The notes under the pieces: model-generated
The model's database searches: none
What the model was told of the DNA's origin: nothing
What the model saw: only the letters and a program-made list of their open reading frames with translations
Shown: piece by piece, positions 40,613 through 48,639 of the stretch
How the letters are laid out: every line of letters starts with the position of its first letter
Numbering within the stretch: position 1 is the stretch's first letter
From: Providencia rettgeri
GTDB lineage: Bacteria > Pseudomonadota > Gammaproteobacteria > Enterobacterales > Enterobacteriaceae
Direction of reading: 5' to 3'
Assembly (NCBI GenBank): GCA_900455085.1
Contig: UGTZ01000001.1
Location: 402,501 to 466,500, forward strand
Length of the DNA: 64,000 nucleotides
Made by a program: the position numbers and the translations under genes

Positions 40613-40636
40613 CGATATATTATTTTTTATACAACG
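40613..40636 (-). promoter_or_regulatory. ModE-like operator upstream of the TonB receptor
   Basis: CGATATATT-N6-TATACAACG has the 9-6-9 layout of ModE sites (E. coli modA: CGTTATATT-N6-TACATAACG). It ends 26 bp before the receptor ATG, where a repressor would block transcription. It is weaker than the site at 45225-45248. Confidence 0.5.
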
Positions 40637-40663
40637 ATATGCGTCATTAATCATAGGTGGATG

Positions 40664-40687
40664 CAGCCTACGGGGTAGGCTGTTTTT
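40664..40687. terminator. Stem-loop between modD and the receptor gene
   Basis: CAGCCTAC-GGG-GTAGGCTG is a perfect 8-bp stem. The T-run follows on the plus strand, although the genes read on the minus strand, so it may act as an RNA processing or stabilising hairpin between the two minus-strand genes. Confidence 0.5.
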
Positions 40688-40719
40688 ACGAACGGTTTTT
40701 CTGACGCTAACTTCTTAGC

Positions 40720-41565
40720 TTACTGCTTAAAGATCTTCACTTTTATATCTCGGGGTGCGGCGTAGTAAGGCGCTGATGTAACTAAGAGTGGCACACCAGT
40801 TTGCGCGAATGCTTCTATTGTTTTTAAATTAATTCCACCAGCAATGGATAACCGACAAGGTCGGTTTTGCTGCTTGGTGTGTTCTTGTAGTTGCTGAATT
40901 TGTTCAATGGGTAGTTTATCGAGTTGTACAATATCGGCTTGTGCATTGATGGCAAGAATGGCCTGCTCGTAATCATCTGCCTCAACAATAATCATTTTTT
41001 CTGGGGCCGCTTGGCGCAGTGTTTTTATATGGCTTGCCCAATCATCTGGATTTTCAAGGCATTGACGATGGTTGGTGAACAGTAAAATGCTTTCTGCGCT
41101 ACCCGCTCGATGAATAATAGCGCCCCCTGCCAAAATCGCAGTTAAGGCAAGAGGCTTGGTATGAGGAATAGTTTTTCGAGTACACGCAAGCTGCCCATCC
41201 GGTTGATATTGGCGCAAAATACTGACCATTTGCTGGGTGTAGTGGCTGACACCACTACACCATTCAAGCACGTTTTGCACCGCTTTCCAGCCTTGATGCA
41301 AGGCTTCAATCGGCCCAGTGGCAGAAATTAAAACACTTTGCGGCTCAACAAGTTGGCCATCTTGAAAGTGGCAATCACAAGAGATCCCCAGCTTCTCTAG
41401 CATGCGTTTGGCGATATTCAGCCCACTGATACAACCTCCGAATTTGGATGTAAAGGTTATTACACCCATTTGAGAGTGCAAGCCGAGTGCCCGTGTGGTG
41501 AGGTCACCGTATTGAATGTCATCTAGCAGTAGTTGGTCGATTAATGTATCGGGTAGGTAAATCAT
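40720..41565 (-). CDS. modD: ModD, quinolinate phosphoribosyltransferase-like protein
   Basis: A 281-residue protein of the NadC-like fold. It has the N-terminal GDLTTRAL, the TRKT motif (ACTRKTIPHTKPL) that in NadC binds phosphoribosyl substrates, the following LAGGAIIHR, and a C-terminal barrel (QLDKLP, SIAGGINLKTI). ModD proteins are named for their linkage to molybdate transport genes; their reaction is not established. It overlaps the methyltransferase stop by 4 bp, so translation is coupled. It may modify or assemble the ligand taken up by this system, which is an inference. Confidence 0.85.
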   Translation of the reverse strand: MIYLPDTLIDQLLLDDIQYGDLTTRALGLHSQMGVITFTSKFGGCISGLNIAKRMLEKLGISCDCHFQDGQLVEPQSVLISATGPIEALHQGWKAVQNVLEWCSGVSHYTQQMVSILRQYQPDGQLACTRKTIPHTKPLALTAILAGGAIIHRAGSAESILLFTNHRQCLENPDDWASHIKTLRQAAPEKMIIVEADDYEQAILAINAQADIVQLDKLPIEQIQQLQEHTKQQNRPCRLSIAGGINLKTIEAFAQTGVPLLVTSAPYYAAPRDIKVKIFKQ

Positions 41566-42380
41566 AATGTCAGTTCCGATTCATCAACCACATCCCAAGA
41601 TACCATCGCCCAATCTCTGGATGGATAAGGAATTGTTTTACCTAAAGCCGTTTGTTCATCATAGTACTTACGTAAGATAGCGGTTTCTTCTGGTGTGATA
41701 TTTTTAAGAGACCAATTGACGCTGTCAGCGAAAGTGTCAAAGCTATCAAACCCACCTTTCTTAGGACTTTTGATAAAATCAACGCGCGCATTAATGCCCA
41801 TTTGATGCAAAATATTCACGGCGTAAATGTAGGTTGGCAAACGAATAACTTCGCGGCCTATCTTGCGAATAATGTGTTCATCAATAAATGTTGGGTTGAT
41901 GGTATGAGTGGTGTAAACCCGTAATTTTGTTTGGCGATTGAGCTTGAGTAAAGCGGCTTTTAAATCATCAACGAGTGTTGAACGCGATGCCACTGAAATA
42001 TCCACTTTTGGCAATGAACTCCAATCATCTTCCCATGCGAGTACTTCAAAGCGTGCATGGTGAATAGCGAGTTCTTTTGCGCGCAGTTCAGCCATCTCAA
42101 GCATGCCACGACTATAATCAATACCAATAACATCTTTGAATTCATTCGCAAGACACAGACTGATGGAGCCAGGGCCGCAGCCCACATCAAGCAGTGTTTC
42201 AGCACCTGTTAAATCCATTAATTTGCGAAACTGGACTAAATATGGGTCATTGGGGTTAGCGCAAGTTTGCGCCATTTGTTGTGCTTTTTTATCCCAATGT
42301 TCCGGTTCTTTACGGCTTCGTTGAGCTTGTTGCATATGTTGCTGGTACATTTTTGCAAAATCGATTTGATTGATTAACAT
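41562..42380 (-). CDS. Class I SAM-dependent methyltransferase in a metal-uptake operon
   Basis: A 272-residue soluble protein with the SAM-binding motif I LLDVGCGPGSIS (about 60-71), motif II VIGIDYSRGML, and a C-terminal part with a conserved-looking YPSRDWAMVSWDV. The substrate is unknown. It is co-transcribed: the ATPase gene ends 11 bp upstream and modD overlaps its stop. Placement between an ABC importer and ModD suggests modification of an imported chelate or a small-molecule cofactor. A methyltransferase is not part of ordinary molybdate transport operons, so this is the odd component. Confidence 0.8.
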   Translation of the reverse strand: MLINQIDFAKMYQQHMQQAQRSRKEPEHWDKKAQQMAQTCANPNDPYLVQFRKLMDLTGAETLLDVGCGPGSISLCLANEFKDVIGIDYSRGMLEMAELRAKELAIHHARFEVLAWEDDWSSLPKVDISVASRSTLVDDLKAALLKLNRQTKLRVYTTHTINPTFIDEHIIRKIGREVIRLPTYIYAVNILHQMGINARVDFIKSPKKGGFDSFDTFADSVNWSLKNITPEETAILRKYYDEQTALGKTIPYPSRDWAMVSWDVVDESELTL

Positions 42381-42391
42381 GGCTTCTGACC

Positions 42392-43159
42392 TTAACTAGA
42401 AAACGCTGATGGAAACTGAAAGTGAGATTGAATGCTATGTTTATCCACATTATAGAGGGCTGCTAAGTTAGTAAGTGTTAACATACATTTAGATAACCCT
42501 TGCCTTGCTTTGTGGTGCTTATCGAGCAAAATAACATTATCAGCGATAGCAGCGGCATGCTGTGGATGGTGAGTTGACATCAAAATTGTCATACCGCGAG
42601 ATTTTAATTTTTCTATTTGCTCAAGTAGGCGAATTTGATTACCAAAATCAAGGCTAGCGGCAGGTTCATCCATAATTAGAAGTAATGGTTTTTGTATTAA
42701 AGCCCTTGCTATCAATACTAATTGCTTTTCTCCTCCACTAAGCGTGCTGTATAGGCGTGATGCTAAATGTGAGATATTCAGATGCTTGAGTTGTTGATAG
42801 GCTAAATTTTTTTCTGTTTCTTTAGGAACCGAAAATAATGAAATATGCGGTGTTAAGCCCATCATAACCATATCAAGTACCGTGAAGGTAAAGGGGGTAT
42901 CATGAGCTTGGGGAACATAGGCGACAGTTTTGGCGATTTCGCGTGGTTTAAGGTTCTTAATCTCTTGCCCATTGAGCCATACCTTACCTTTAATTGCCGG
43001 TAATAGTCCCAGTAAAGTTTTCATTAAAGTGGTTTTACCGCAGCCATTGGCGCCTAATAAGCAGCTAATCTCACCTTTAGGTAACGAAAGATTAATACCG
43101 TCAATGATTGATATGCCATGATAACCAATAGCGACCTCTTGCAAAGACAAAATACTCAT
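42392..43159 (-). CDS. ABC transporter ATP-binding protein (FepC/BtuD/MolC type)
   Basis: A 255-residue cytoplasmic ATPase. Walker A is GANGCGKTTL (about 37-46), the Q-loop lies in AYVPQAHDTPF, the signature is LSGGEKQLVLIARAL, Walker B is LLLIMDEPAASLD and the H-loop is STHHPQHA. This is the type that powers siderophore, cobalamin and, in Haemophilus, molybdate (MolBC) import. Its start overlaps the permease stop by 4 bp. Confidence 0.92.
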   Translation of the reverse strand: MSILSLQEVAIGYHGISIIDGINLSLPKGEISCLLGANGCGKTTLMKTLLGLLPAIKGKVWLNGQEIKNLKPREIAKTVAYVPQAHDTPFTFTVLDMVMMGLTPHISLFSVPKETEKNLAYQQLKHLNISHLASRLYSTLSGGEKQLVLIARALIQKPLLLIMDEPAASLDFGNQIRLLEQIEKLKSRGMTILMSTHHPQHAAAIADNVILLDKHHKARQGLSKCMLTLTNLAALYNVDKHSIQSHFQFPSAFSS

Positions 43160-44172
43160 TTCACCCGCCTTGTCTGTAACAAAATAGCCAAAAAGAAGGG
43201 GGCGCCAATTGCGGAGGTTAAAATGCCTATGGGTAATTCAATTGCCGCAATAGTCCGTGCTAAGGTATCTGTAATGAGTAATAAAATAGCACCAATTGCC
43301 AGTGATGCAGGGAGCTGATAGCGAAAGTTAGCGCCCACTATCATTCGAGTGATATGTGGCACAATCAAGCCTATCCAGCCAATAATTCCCGCAATAGAAA
43401 CCGCACTTGCCGTGAGTAAGGTGGCACAAACAATGAAGATAGCACGGGTTAAACTGACGTTGATCCCAAGGCTTTTGGCTTCTTCATCCGATAAACTGAG
43501 TAAATTCATTCGCCAGCGTAATAATAATAACGGAATAATACCGATAACCATCATCGGTAACACGGAGACTAAGTCAGCTTGGGTAATCGATGACAATCCA
43601 CCTAACAACCAAAATGTGATGGAAGGCAGTTGAGTGTAGGGATCGGCAAGAATTTTCATTAAGGAGATGGCAGAACCACATAGTGCACTGATGGCAACAC
43701 CGACCAGCACCAAGGATAAAATAGGATCATGCTGCCGCGCTAATCGAGCAATAAAACAGACTAAGGAGACGGTGATTAGCCCACCAATAAATGCGCTCAG
43801 TTGAATGTAAAATAAGGATTGGCCAAAGAAAATACCGATAACAGCACCCACGCCAGCACCGGCAGAAACACCTAAAATATCAGGAGAAACTAATGGGTTA
43901 CGGAACATACCTTGGTAAGCTGCTCCTGCAATAGCCAGACCTCCACCAATGACAATAGCGGCTAACGTGCGAGGAAATCGTATTTGCCAGAAAATGGTTT
44001 TATGGCGCGGGTTGCTCAACTCGTTATGAGAAGATAACTGGCTGACAAATAGATGATAAAGCTCATTGAATGTAAGTGAGTACTTACCACTTATTAAGGC
44101 GATAATAAAACTTATTAATAAAATGATGATTAATAAAAAGGATCTTCTCCCTTGTCTCAGTACATCATTCAT
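43156..44172 (-). CDS. FecCD-family ABC transporter permease (BtuC/MolB type)
   Basis: A 338-residue inner-membrane permease with about ten helices. Family motifs are FPRTLAAIVIGGGLAIAGAA, GMFRNPLVSPDILGVSAGAG and the late SIAGIIGWIGLIVPHITRM. It should form a homodimer with two ATPases. The 4-bp overlaps with the binding-protein gene upstream and the ATPase gene downstream show a tightly coupled operon. Confidence 0.93.
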   Translation of the reverse strand: MNDVLRQGRRSFLLIIILLISFIIALISGKYSLTFNELYHLFVSQLSSHNELSNPRHKTIFWQIRFPRTLAAIVIGGGLAIAGAAYQGMFRNPLVSPDILGVSAGAGVGAVIGIFFGQSLFYIQLSAFIGGLITVSLVCFIARLARQHDPILSLVLVGVAISALCGSAISLMKILADPYTQLPSITFWLLGGLSSITQADLVSVLPMMVIGIIPLLLLRWRMNLLSLSDEEAKSLGINVSLTRAIFIVCATLLTASAVSIAGIIGWIGLIVPHITRMIVGANFRYQLPASLAIGAILLLITDTLARTIAAIELPIGILTSAIGAPFFLAILLQTRRVK

Positions 44173-45206
44173 GATTTTTCCATGAGCAACTCAACTTGCT
44201 GTGCCGTTAATGATGAATGGTAGAAATGAGTAAAAAACTCAGCGATATCATGCTTAATATTCGCAGCAATATTTTTATCAAAATGGCTTTGTAGGCGTCT
44301 CATTCCCAATAGGCGGTTAACCCCTGGAGGCCCATCTAACCAACCAAATGGCATGCCACTAAATAGTAATAATTGGTTGTTGGCAATGGCATCAAGGCCT
44401 CTCCATAATGCGGAATTTGTCATTAATTCAATGGATTCGTCATATTGAGTTATAATGATGTCAGGGTTCCATTGATATAATTGCTCCATAGAAACCGTAG
44501 TCAGACCATGGAAATTAGGAATATCAACCACATTACGTAACCCGAGCATTTCAATCGCTTCAGTATGAATTGAGCCTTTAGCGCCAGTTTCTAAACCTTT
44601 TGCTCCTCTTGCAAGGTAAAAACTCAGCGATTTTTGTTGGTTTTGATTGGCAAATAAAGTGGCATCATTAATATAGCGTTGAGCGAGTTGGCTCAATGTT
44701 TGAGCCTGCGGGATAACGCCTAATATTTCACCTAGTTGTGTAAGTTGTTGAGGTGAATCTTTTAACCCGCCGGCGATTAATAAATAAGGTACATGAGTTT
44801 GTTTGGCGACCTTTTCCGCTTGTGAGCGATAAGTTTCGTCAATGTTTCCAGTATCAATGATCAAATCTGGGCTATAAGACAGCAGTTGCTCAAGAGAAAG
44901 GGTGCTCCCACGGCCTGCTAAGCGGCCATAAACAGGCAGCTCAAGCCATTGTGGTGCAAAAAGGCCGGTTTGCCCTTTTTTCAGCGAAATAGAGGCGAAA
45001 CCCACCATCTTTTCAGGAGCTAATGCGAACATCAGTAAGTCGGAAGGAGGACCTGAACTGATGACTCGGTGAATATTTTCTGGTGCTGGGAGTTTTCCAA
45101 ATATGGCCGCTTCGACGGCTAGGCGAGTTTGTGCAAAGCTCGGCAAGCTGTAAAAAATAGCCAGTGCTGCACTGGATTTAAGGAACTGCCTACGATTGAT
45201 TGCCAT
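44169..45206 (-). CDS. Periplasmic metal-chelate binding protein with Tat-like signal
   Basis: A 345-residue binding protein of the siderophore/cobalamin/molybdate (BtuF/MolA-like, class III) type. The N-terminus, with an RRQFLKSSAALA motif, is a twin-arginine signal, suggesting export folded or with a cofactor. Features include SGPPSDLLMFALAPEKMVGF, SYSPDLIIDTGN and the C-terminal lobe with GAKGSIHTEAIEMLGLRNVVD and QWNPDIIITQ. It is the first gene of the minus-strand operon, and a strong ModE-like dyad lies 19-42 bp upstream of its ATG. The ligand is inferred to be a molybdenum or tungsten species; iron or cobalamin chelates are alternatives. Confidence 0.85.
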   Translation of the reverse strand: MAINRRQFLKSSAALAIFYSLPSFAQTRLAVEAAIFGKLPAPENIHRVISSGPPSDLLMFALAPEKMVGFASISLKKGQTGLFAPQWLELPVYGRLAGRGSTLSLEQLLSYSPDLIIDTGNIDETYRSQAEKVAKQTHVPYLLIAGGLKDSPQQLTQLGEILGVIPQAQTLSQLAQRYINDATLFANQNQQKSLSFYLARGAKGLETGAKGSIHTEAIEMLGLRNVVDIPNFHGLTTVSMEQLYQWNPDIIITQYDESIELMTNSALWRGLDAIANNQLLLFSGMPFGWLDGPPGVNRLLGMRRLQSHFDKNIAANIKHDIAEFFTHFYHSSLTAQQVELLMEKS

Positions 45207-45224
45207 AATCTAATTTTATTGCTT

Positions 45225-45248
45225 CGTTATGATATTAATTATATAACG
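45225..45248 (-). promoter_or_regulatory. ModE-like operator upstream of the ABC/TonB operon
   Basis: CGTTATGAT-ATTAAT-TATATAACG keeps the 9-6-9 spacing and the outer CGTTAT/ATAACG arms of ModE sites. It lies in the 200-bp gap between the divergent binding-protein gene and gntR, close to the former. Molybdate-bound ModE would be expected to repress the operon. Confidence 0.65.
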
Positions 45249-45406
45249 CGAAAATTAGCGGAGTCATGATAGAGAGTCAACTATAAAAGTTGCCGTGCTC
45301 AGAAAATTCGATGTTTATGTGATGTAAATCAGTAACAAAGATTGCTATCCATTAATAGATAGCAGAACATAGTTATCGTTAACGAATTGGATATCGCTTT
45401 GAACTT

Positions 45407-46402
45407 ATGAAGAAAAAAAGACCTTCTCTGCAGGATGTTGCCGACCAAGTTGGCGTCACAAAAATGACGGTGAGCCGTTTTTTACGAAACCCAGAGCAGG
45501 TTTCAGAAGCTTTGCGTGATAAAATTGCTCAAGCGGTGGAGGCTTCCGGGTATATTCCGAATAAGGCGCCCGATATTTTATCGAATTCAACCAGTCATGC
45601 TATTGGGGTATTGCTCCCATCTTTAACTAACCAAGTTTTTGCCGAAGTGATCCGTGGAATTGAAGCGGTGACGGACCGTCATGGTTACCAAACCATGCTC
45701 GCTCACTATGGTTATTTAGCAGAAAAAGAAGAAGAGCGGCTGACCTCGCTACTTTCTTATAATATTGATGGTGTGATTTTAGCCGAACGAACACATACTG
45801 AACGCACGTTACGTATGCTGAAAACTGCGGGGATCCCCGTTGTTGAGATTATGGATAGCGTTTCACCTTGCCTAGATATCGCAGTGGGTATCGATAACTT
45901 TGAAGCTTCCCGCCAAATGACCCAAGCGATGATTGAGCGTGGCTGCCGTAAAGTTGTGTATTTAGGGGCAAGGCATGATGAGCGTACTTTTATTCGTTTA
46001 AAGGGTTATGAGCAGGCCATGCTCGATGCAAATCTTGAGCCTCGTAATGTGATGACACAAGCGAGCTCATCGTATTCGCTAGGCGCCCAACTACTGCACG
46101 ATTGCCGCGCTAAATACCCAGATACCGACGGTTTATTTTGTACCAATGATGACTTGGCGATAGGGGCGATTTTTGAGTGTCAACGTCTAGGGATTCAAAT
46201 TCCACAAGACCTTGCTATTTCAGGTTTTCATGGCCATGACGTAGGGCAAGTGATGACGCCAAAACTGGCAAGTATTTTGACGCCAAGGGACCAAATGGGG
46301 CGCAAGGCGGCGGAAGTTTTGTTGGCGAGAATGTCTGGTAAGAAGCTTGTCGAGACGCATTTTGATGTGGGGTTTAGTCTCCTCACTGGCGAAAGTATCT
46401 AA
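45407..46402 (+). CDS. gntR: Gluconate operon repressor (LacI family)
   Basis: GntR represses gluconate uptake and Entner-Doudoroff genes until gluconate is present. The 331-residue protein has the E. coli GntR length. The N-terminal LacI HTH is LQDVADQVGVTKMTVSRFLRNP, the hinge follows near residue 50, and the periplasmic-binding-like effector domain runs to the end (VIRGIEAVTDRHGYQTML, GFHGHDVGQVMTP). It is followed by gntK and gntU. Matching operators lie before gntK and before edd. Confidence 0.95.
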   Translation: MKKKRPSLQDVADQVGVTKMTVSRFLRNPEQVSEALRDKIAQAVEASGYIPNKAPDILSNSTSHAIGVLLPSLTNQVFAEVIRGIEAVTDRHGYQTMLAHYGYLAEKEEERLTSLLSYNIDGVILAERTHTERTLRMLKTAGIPVVEIMDSVSPCLDIAVGIDNFEASRQMTQAMIERGCRKVVYLGARHDERTFIRLKGYEQAMLDANLEPRNVMTQASSSYSLGAQLLHDCRAKYPDTDGLFCTNDDLAIGAIFECQRLGIQIPQDLAISGFHGHDVGQVMTPKLASILTPRDQMGRKAAEVLLARMSGKKLVETHFDVGFSLLTGESI

Positions 46403-46575
46403 TTTTATCCGTCATACTTCGCGCCGTAGTGTGAATTATTTACGATAGCTTTATTTGTTGAACTTCAAATTATTAAAAACTCATATCTTGGCACCCTCTA
46501 TATTATTGCGATAACTATCACAGATCTGCTTTTTTCTTCGCCAATTTAATTGCTAAATAATTCCCTACTGATGAT

Positions 46576-46607
46576 AATGTTACCCGTAACTTGTTACCGG
46601 TAACAAA
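46576..46607 (+). promoter_or_regulatory. Two adjacent GntR operators upstream of gntK
   Basis: ATGTTACCCGTAAC (46577-46590) is directly followed by TTGTTACCGGTAACAA (46591-46606). Both fit ATGTTACCSGTAACAT. They lie about 55-85 bp before the gntK start, within the 257-bp gntR-gntK gap. Confidence 0.9.
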
Positions 46608-46659
46608 TGCCGGTTTTTAACTAAAGCCAGGACAATAGTGAATATCTGAGGAGTTTCCT

Positions 46660-47199
46660 ATGAATGATACCCAAAAACAAAACTATACATTTGTACTAAT
46701 GGGGGTATCGGGTAGTGGTAAGTCTGCTGTTGCTACAGGTGTCGCACAGCAACTGCAAGCTGCCTTCCTTGATGGTGACTTTCTTCACCCTAAATCAAAT
46801 ATTTTAAAAATGGCATCGGGTCATGCATTAAATGATGATGACCGTAAACCTTGGTTAGTTGCATTGAACAATGCCATTTTTGCAATGCAAAGAACAAATA
46901 GGGTATCTCTGGTGGTGAGTTCCGCATTGAAAAAAAGCTATCGAGATATCTTAAGAGAGGGGAACCACAACCTCTATTTTATTTACCTAAAAGGTGATGC
47001 GGTTGTTATTGAAGAAAGATTGAAAGCACGTAAAGGTCATTTCTTTAAGCCTGAAATGCTGAAATCGCAATTTGATGCCTTGCAAGAACCTGGCGCGGAT
47101 GAACTTGATGTGCAGGTTGTTGATATTCGCCCATCCTTAGAAAACGTGATTGAAAATACGTGTTCTACTATTCGTAAGATTGTCGCTGGAGATAACTAA
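46660..47199 (+). CDS. gntK: Gluconokinase
   Basis: GntK phosphorylates gluconate to 6-phosphogluconate, the substrate of Edd. The 179-residue protein has the P-loop GVSGSGKSAVA near residue 15-25, the conserved FLDGDFLHPKSNILKMASGHALNDDDRKPWL in segments, and the LKGDAVVIEERLKARKGHF region. Its stop overlaps the gntU start (TAATG), so the two are translationally coupled. It lies behind a double GntR operator. Confidence 0.96.
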   Translation: MNDTQKQNYTFVLMGVSGSGKSAVATGVAQQLQAAFLDGDFLHPKSNILKMASGHALNDDDRKPWLVALNNAIFAMQRTNRVSLVVSSALKKSYRDILREGNHNLYFIYLKGDAVVIEERLKARKGHFFKPEMLKSQFDALQEPGADELDVQVVDIRPSLENVIENTCSTIRKIVAGDN

Positions 47200-48554
47200 T
47201 GAATACCCCAGAAACATTAAGCACGTTAACGCTCGTGCTGACGGCGGTTGGCTCGGTTGTTTTACTGCTCTTTTTAGTGATGTATGCTCGTTTACACGCA
47301 TTTGTCGCGCTCATGATCGTTTCTATTGGTGCGGGTTTGTTTTCAGGTATGCCAGTACAACAGATCACTGAAACCATGCAAAAAGGCATGGCGGGAACCT
47401 TAGGATTCCTTGCTATCGTAGTCGCTCTCGGAGCAATGTTCGGTAAAATTCTGCATGAAACAGGTGCTTTAGATCAGATTGCGAATAAGCTACTGAATCT
47501 GTTTGGTGAAAAAAATGCGCATTATGCAGTGGGTGTCGCAGGGTTGATTTGTGCTCTACCACTTTTCTTTGATGTGGCGATTGTTTTGTTAATCGGTGTG
47601 GTGTTTGCGGTAGCGAACCGCACTGGCCATAACGTTGTTCGCCTTGCTATCCCATTATTTGCAGGGGTTGCCGCTGCGGCTGCGTTCTTATTACCGGGGC
47701 CAACACCAATGTTGGTTGCATCACAAATGGGTGCAGATTATGGCTGGATGATTTTAATTGGGCTATGTGCTGCTATCCCTGGCATGATTTTAGCGGGACC
47801 TTTATTTGGTAAATTTATCAGTAACTTTGTTCATATTGATATTCCAGCGGATTATCAAGCGCCAAATACAGAACATGGCAGAATGCCAAGCTTTGGATTT
47901 AGCTTGTGTTTAGTGCTTTTCCCATTGGTATTAGTGGGTTTAAAAACCATCGGAACACATTTAGTTGAAAAAGGAACCACGCTTGAGCATTGGTTAGAGT
48001 TTATCGGTCACCCTTTCACCGCATTACTGTTAGCGTGTTTACTGGCGATTTATGGCCTAGGTTTCCGTTATGGTATGGATAAAGAAAAAGTCATGGCGAT
48101 TTGTTCTGCAGCGATTCAACCCGCTGGGATCATTTTACTGGTAACGGGTGCTGGTGGCGTATTTAAACAAATTTTAGTGGATTCAGGTGTTGGCCCTGCG
48201 CTAGGTGATTCTTTAATTGGTGCTGGTTTACCGATTGCGGTTGCTTGCTTTGTATTAGCAGGAGCAGTACGTGTTATTCAAGGCTCTGCAACGGTTGCAT
48301 GTTTAACCGCAGTAGGCTTAGTACTCCCAGTTATCAGTGAGCTAGGTTACTCAGGAGCACAGCTGGCGGCTTTAGCGATTTGTATCTCTGGCGGTTCATT
48401 GATCTTAAGCCATGTGAATGACTCCGGTTTTTGGCTATATGGCAAGTTTACTGGTGCGACAGAAGCACAAACGTTAAAAACATGGACGGTAATGGAAACT
48501 ATTCTTGGCACGACAGGGGCAATTGTTGGTATGGTGTTCTTTATGTTCTTGTAA
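47199..48554 (+). CDS. gntU: Gluconate permease GntU
   Basis: A 451-residue inner-membrane gluconate:H+ symporter of the GntP family. It follows E. coli GntU (446 aa) closely, for example GGTLGFLAIVVALGAMFGKILHETGA-like, FAGVAAAAAFLLPGPTPML and RVIQGSATVACLTAVGLVLP. The start overlaps gntK by one base. A hairpin terminator follows. Confidence 0.94.
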   Translation: MNTPETLSTLTLVLTAVGSVVLLLFLVMYARLHAFVALMIVSIGAGLFSGMPVQQITETMQKGMAGTLGFLAIVVALGAMFGKILHETGALDQIANKLLNLFGEKNAHYAVGVAGLICALPLFFDVAIVLLIGVVFAVANRTGHNVVRLAIPLFAGVAAAAAFLLPGPTPMLVASQMGADYGWMILIGLCAAIPGMILAGPLFGKFISNFVHIDIPADYQAPNTEHGRMPSFGFSLCLVLFPLVLVGLKTIGTHLVEKGTTLEHWLEFIGHPFTALLLACLLAIYGLGFRYGMDKEKVMAICSAAIQPAGIILLVTGAGGVFKQILVDSGVGPALGDSLIGAGLPIAVACFVLAGAVRVIQGSATVACLTAVGLVLPVISELGYSGAQLAALAICISGGSLILSHVNDSGFWLYGKFTGATEAQTLKTWTVMETILGTTGAIVGMVFFMFL

Positions 48555-48605
48555 TACGGTTTATAAAAACACACCAAAGTTAAATTCATTGAATTAAACG
48601 TCATC

Positions 48606-48637
48606 AAAGCGCCCACAATCAAGTGGGCGTTTTTCTT
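48606..48637. terminator. Terminator between gntU and the ABC exporter gene
   Basis: AAAGCGCCCAC-AATCA-AGTGGGCGTTTTT is a GC-rich stem with a T-tail, between the convergent gntU and type I secretion genes. Confidence 0.85.
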
Positions 48638-48639
48638 TA

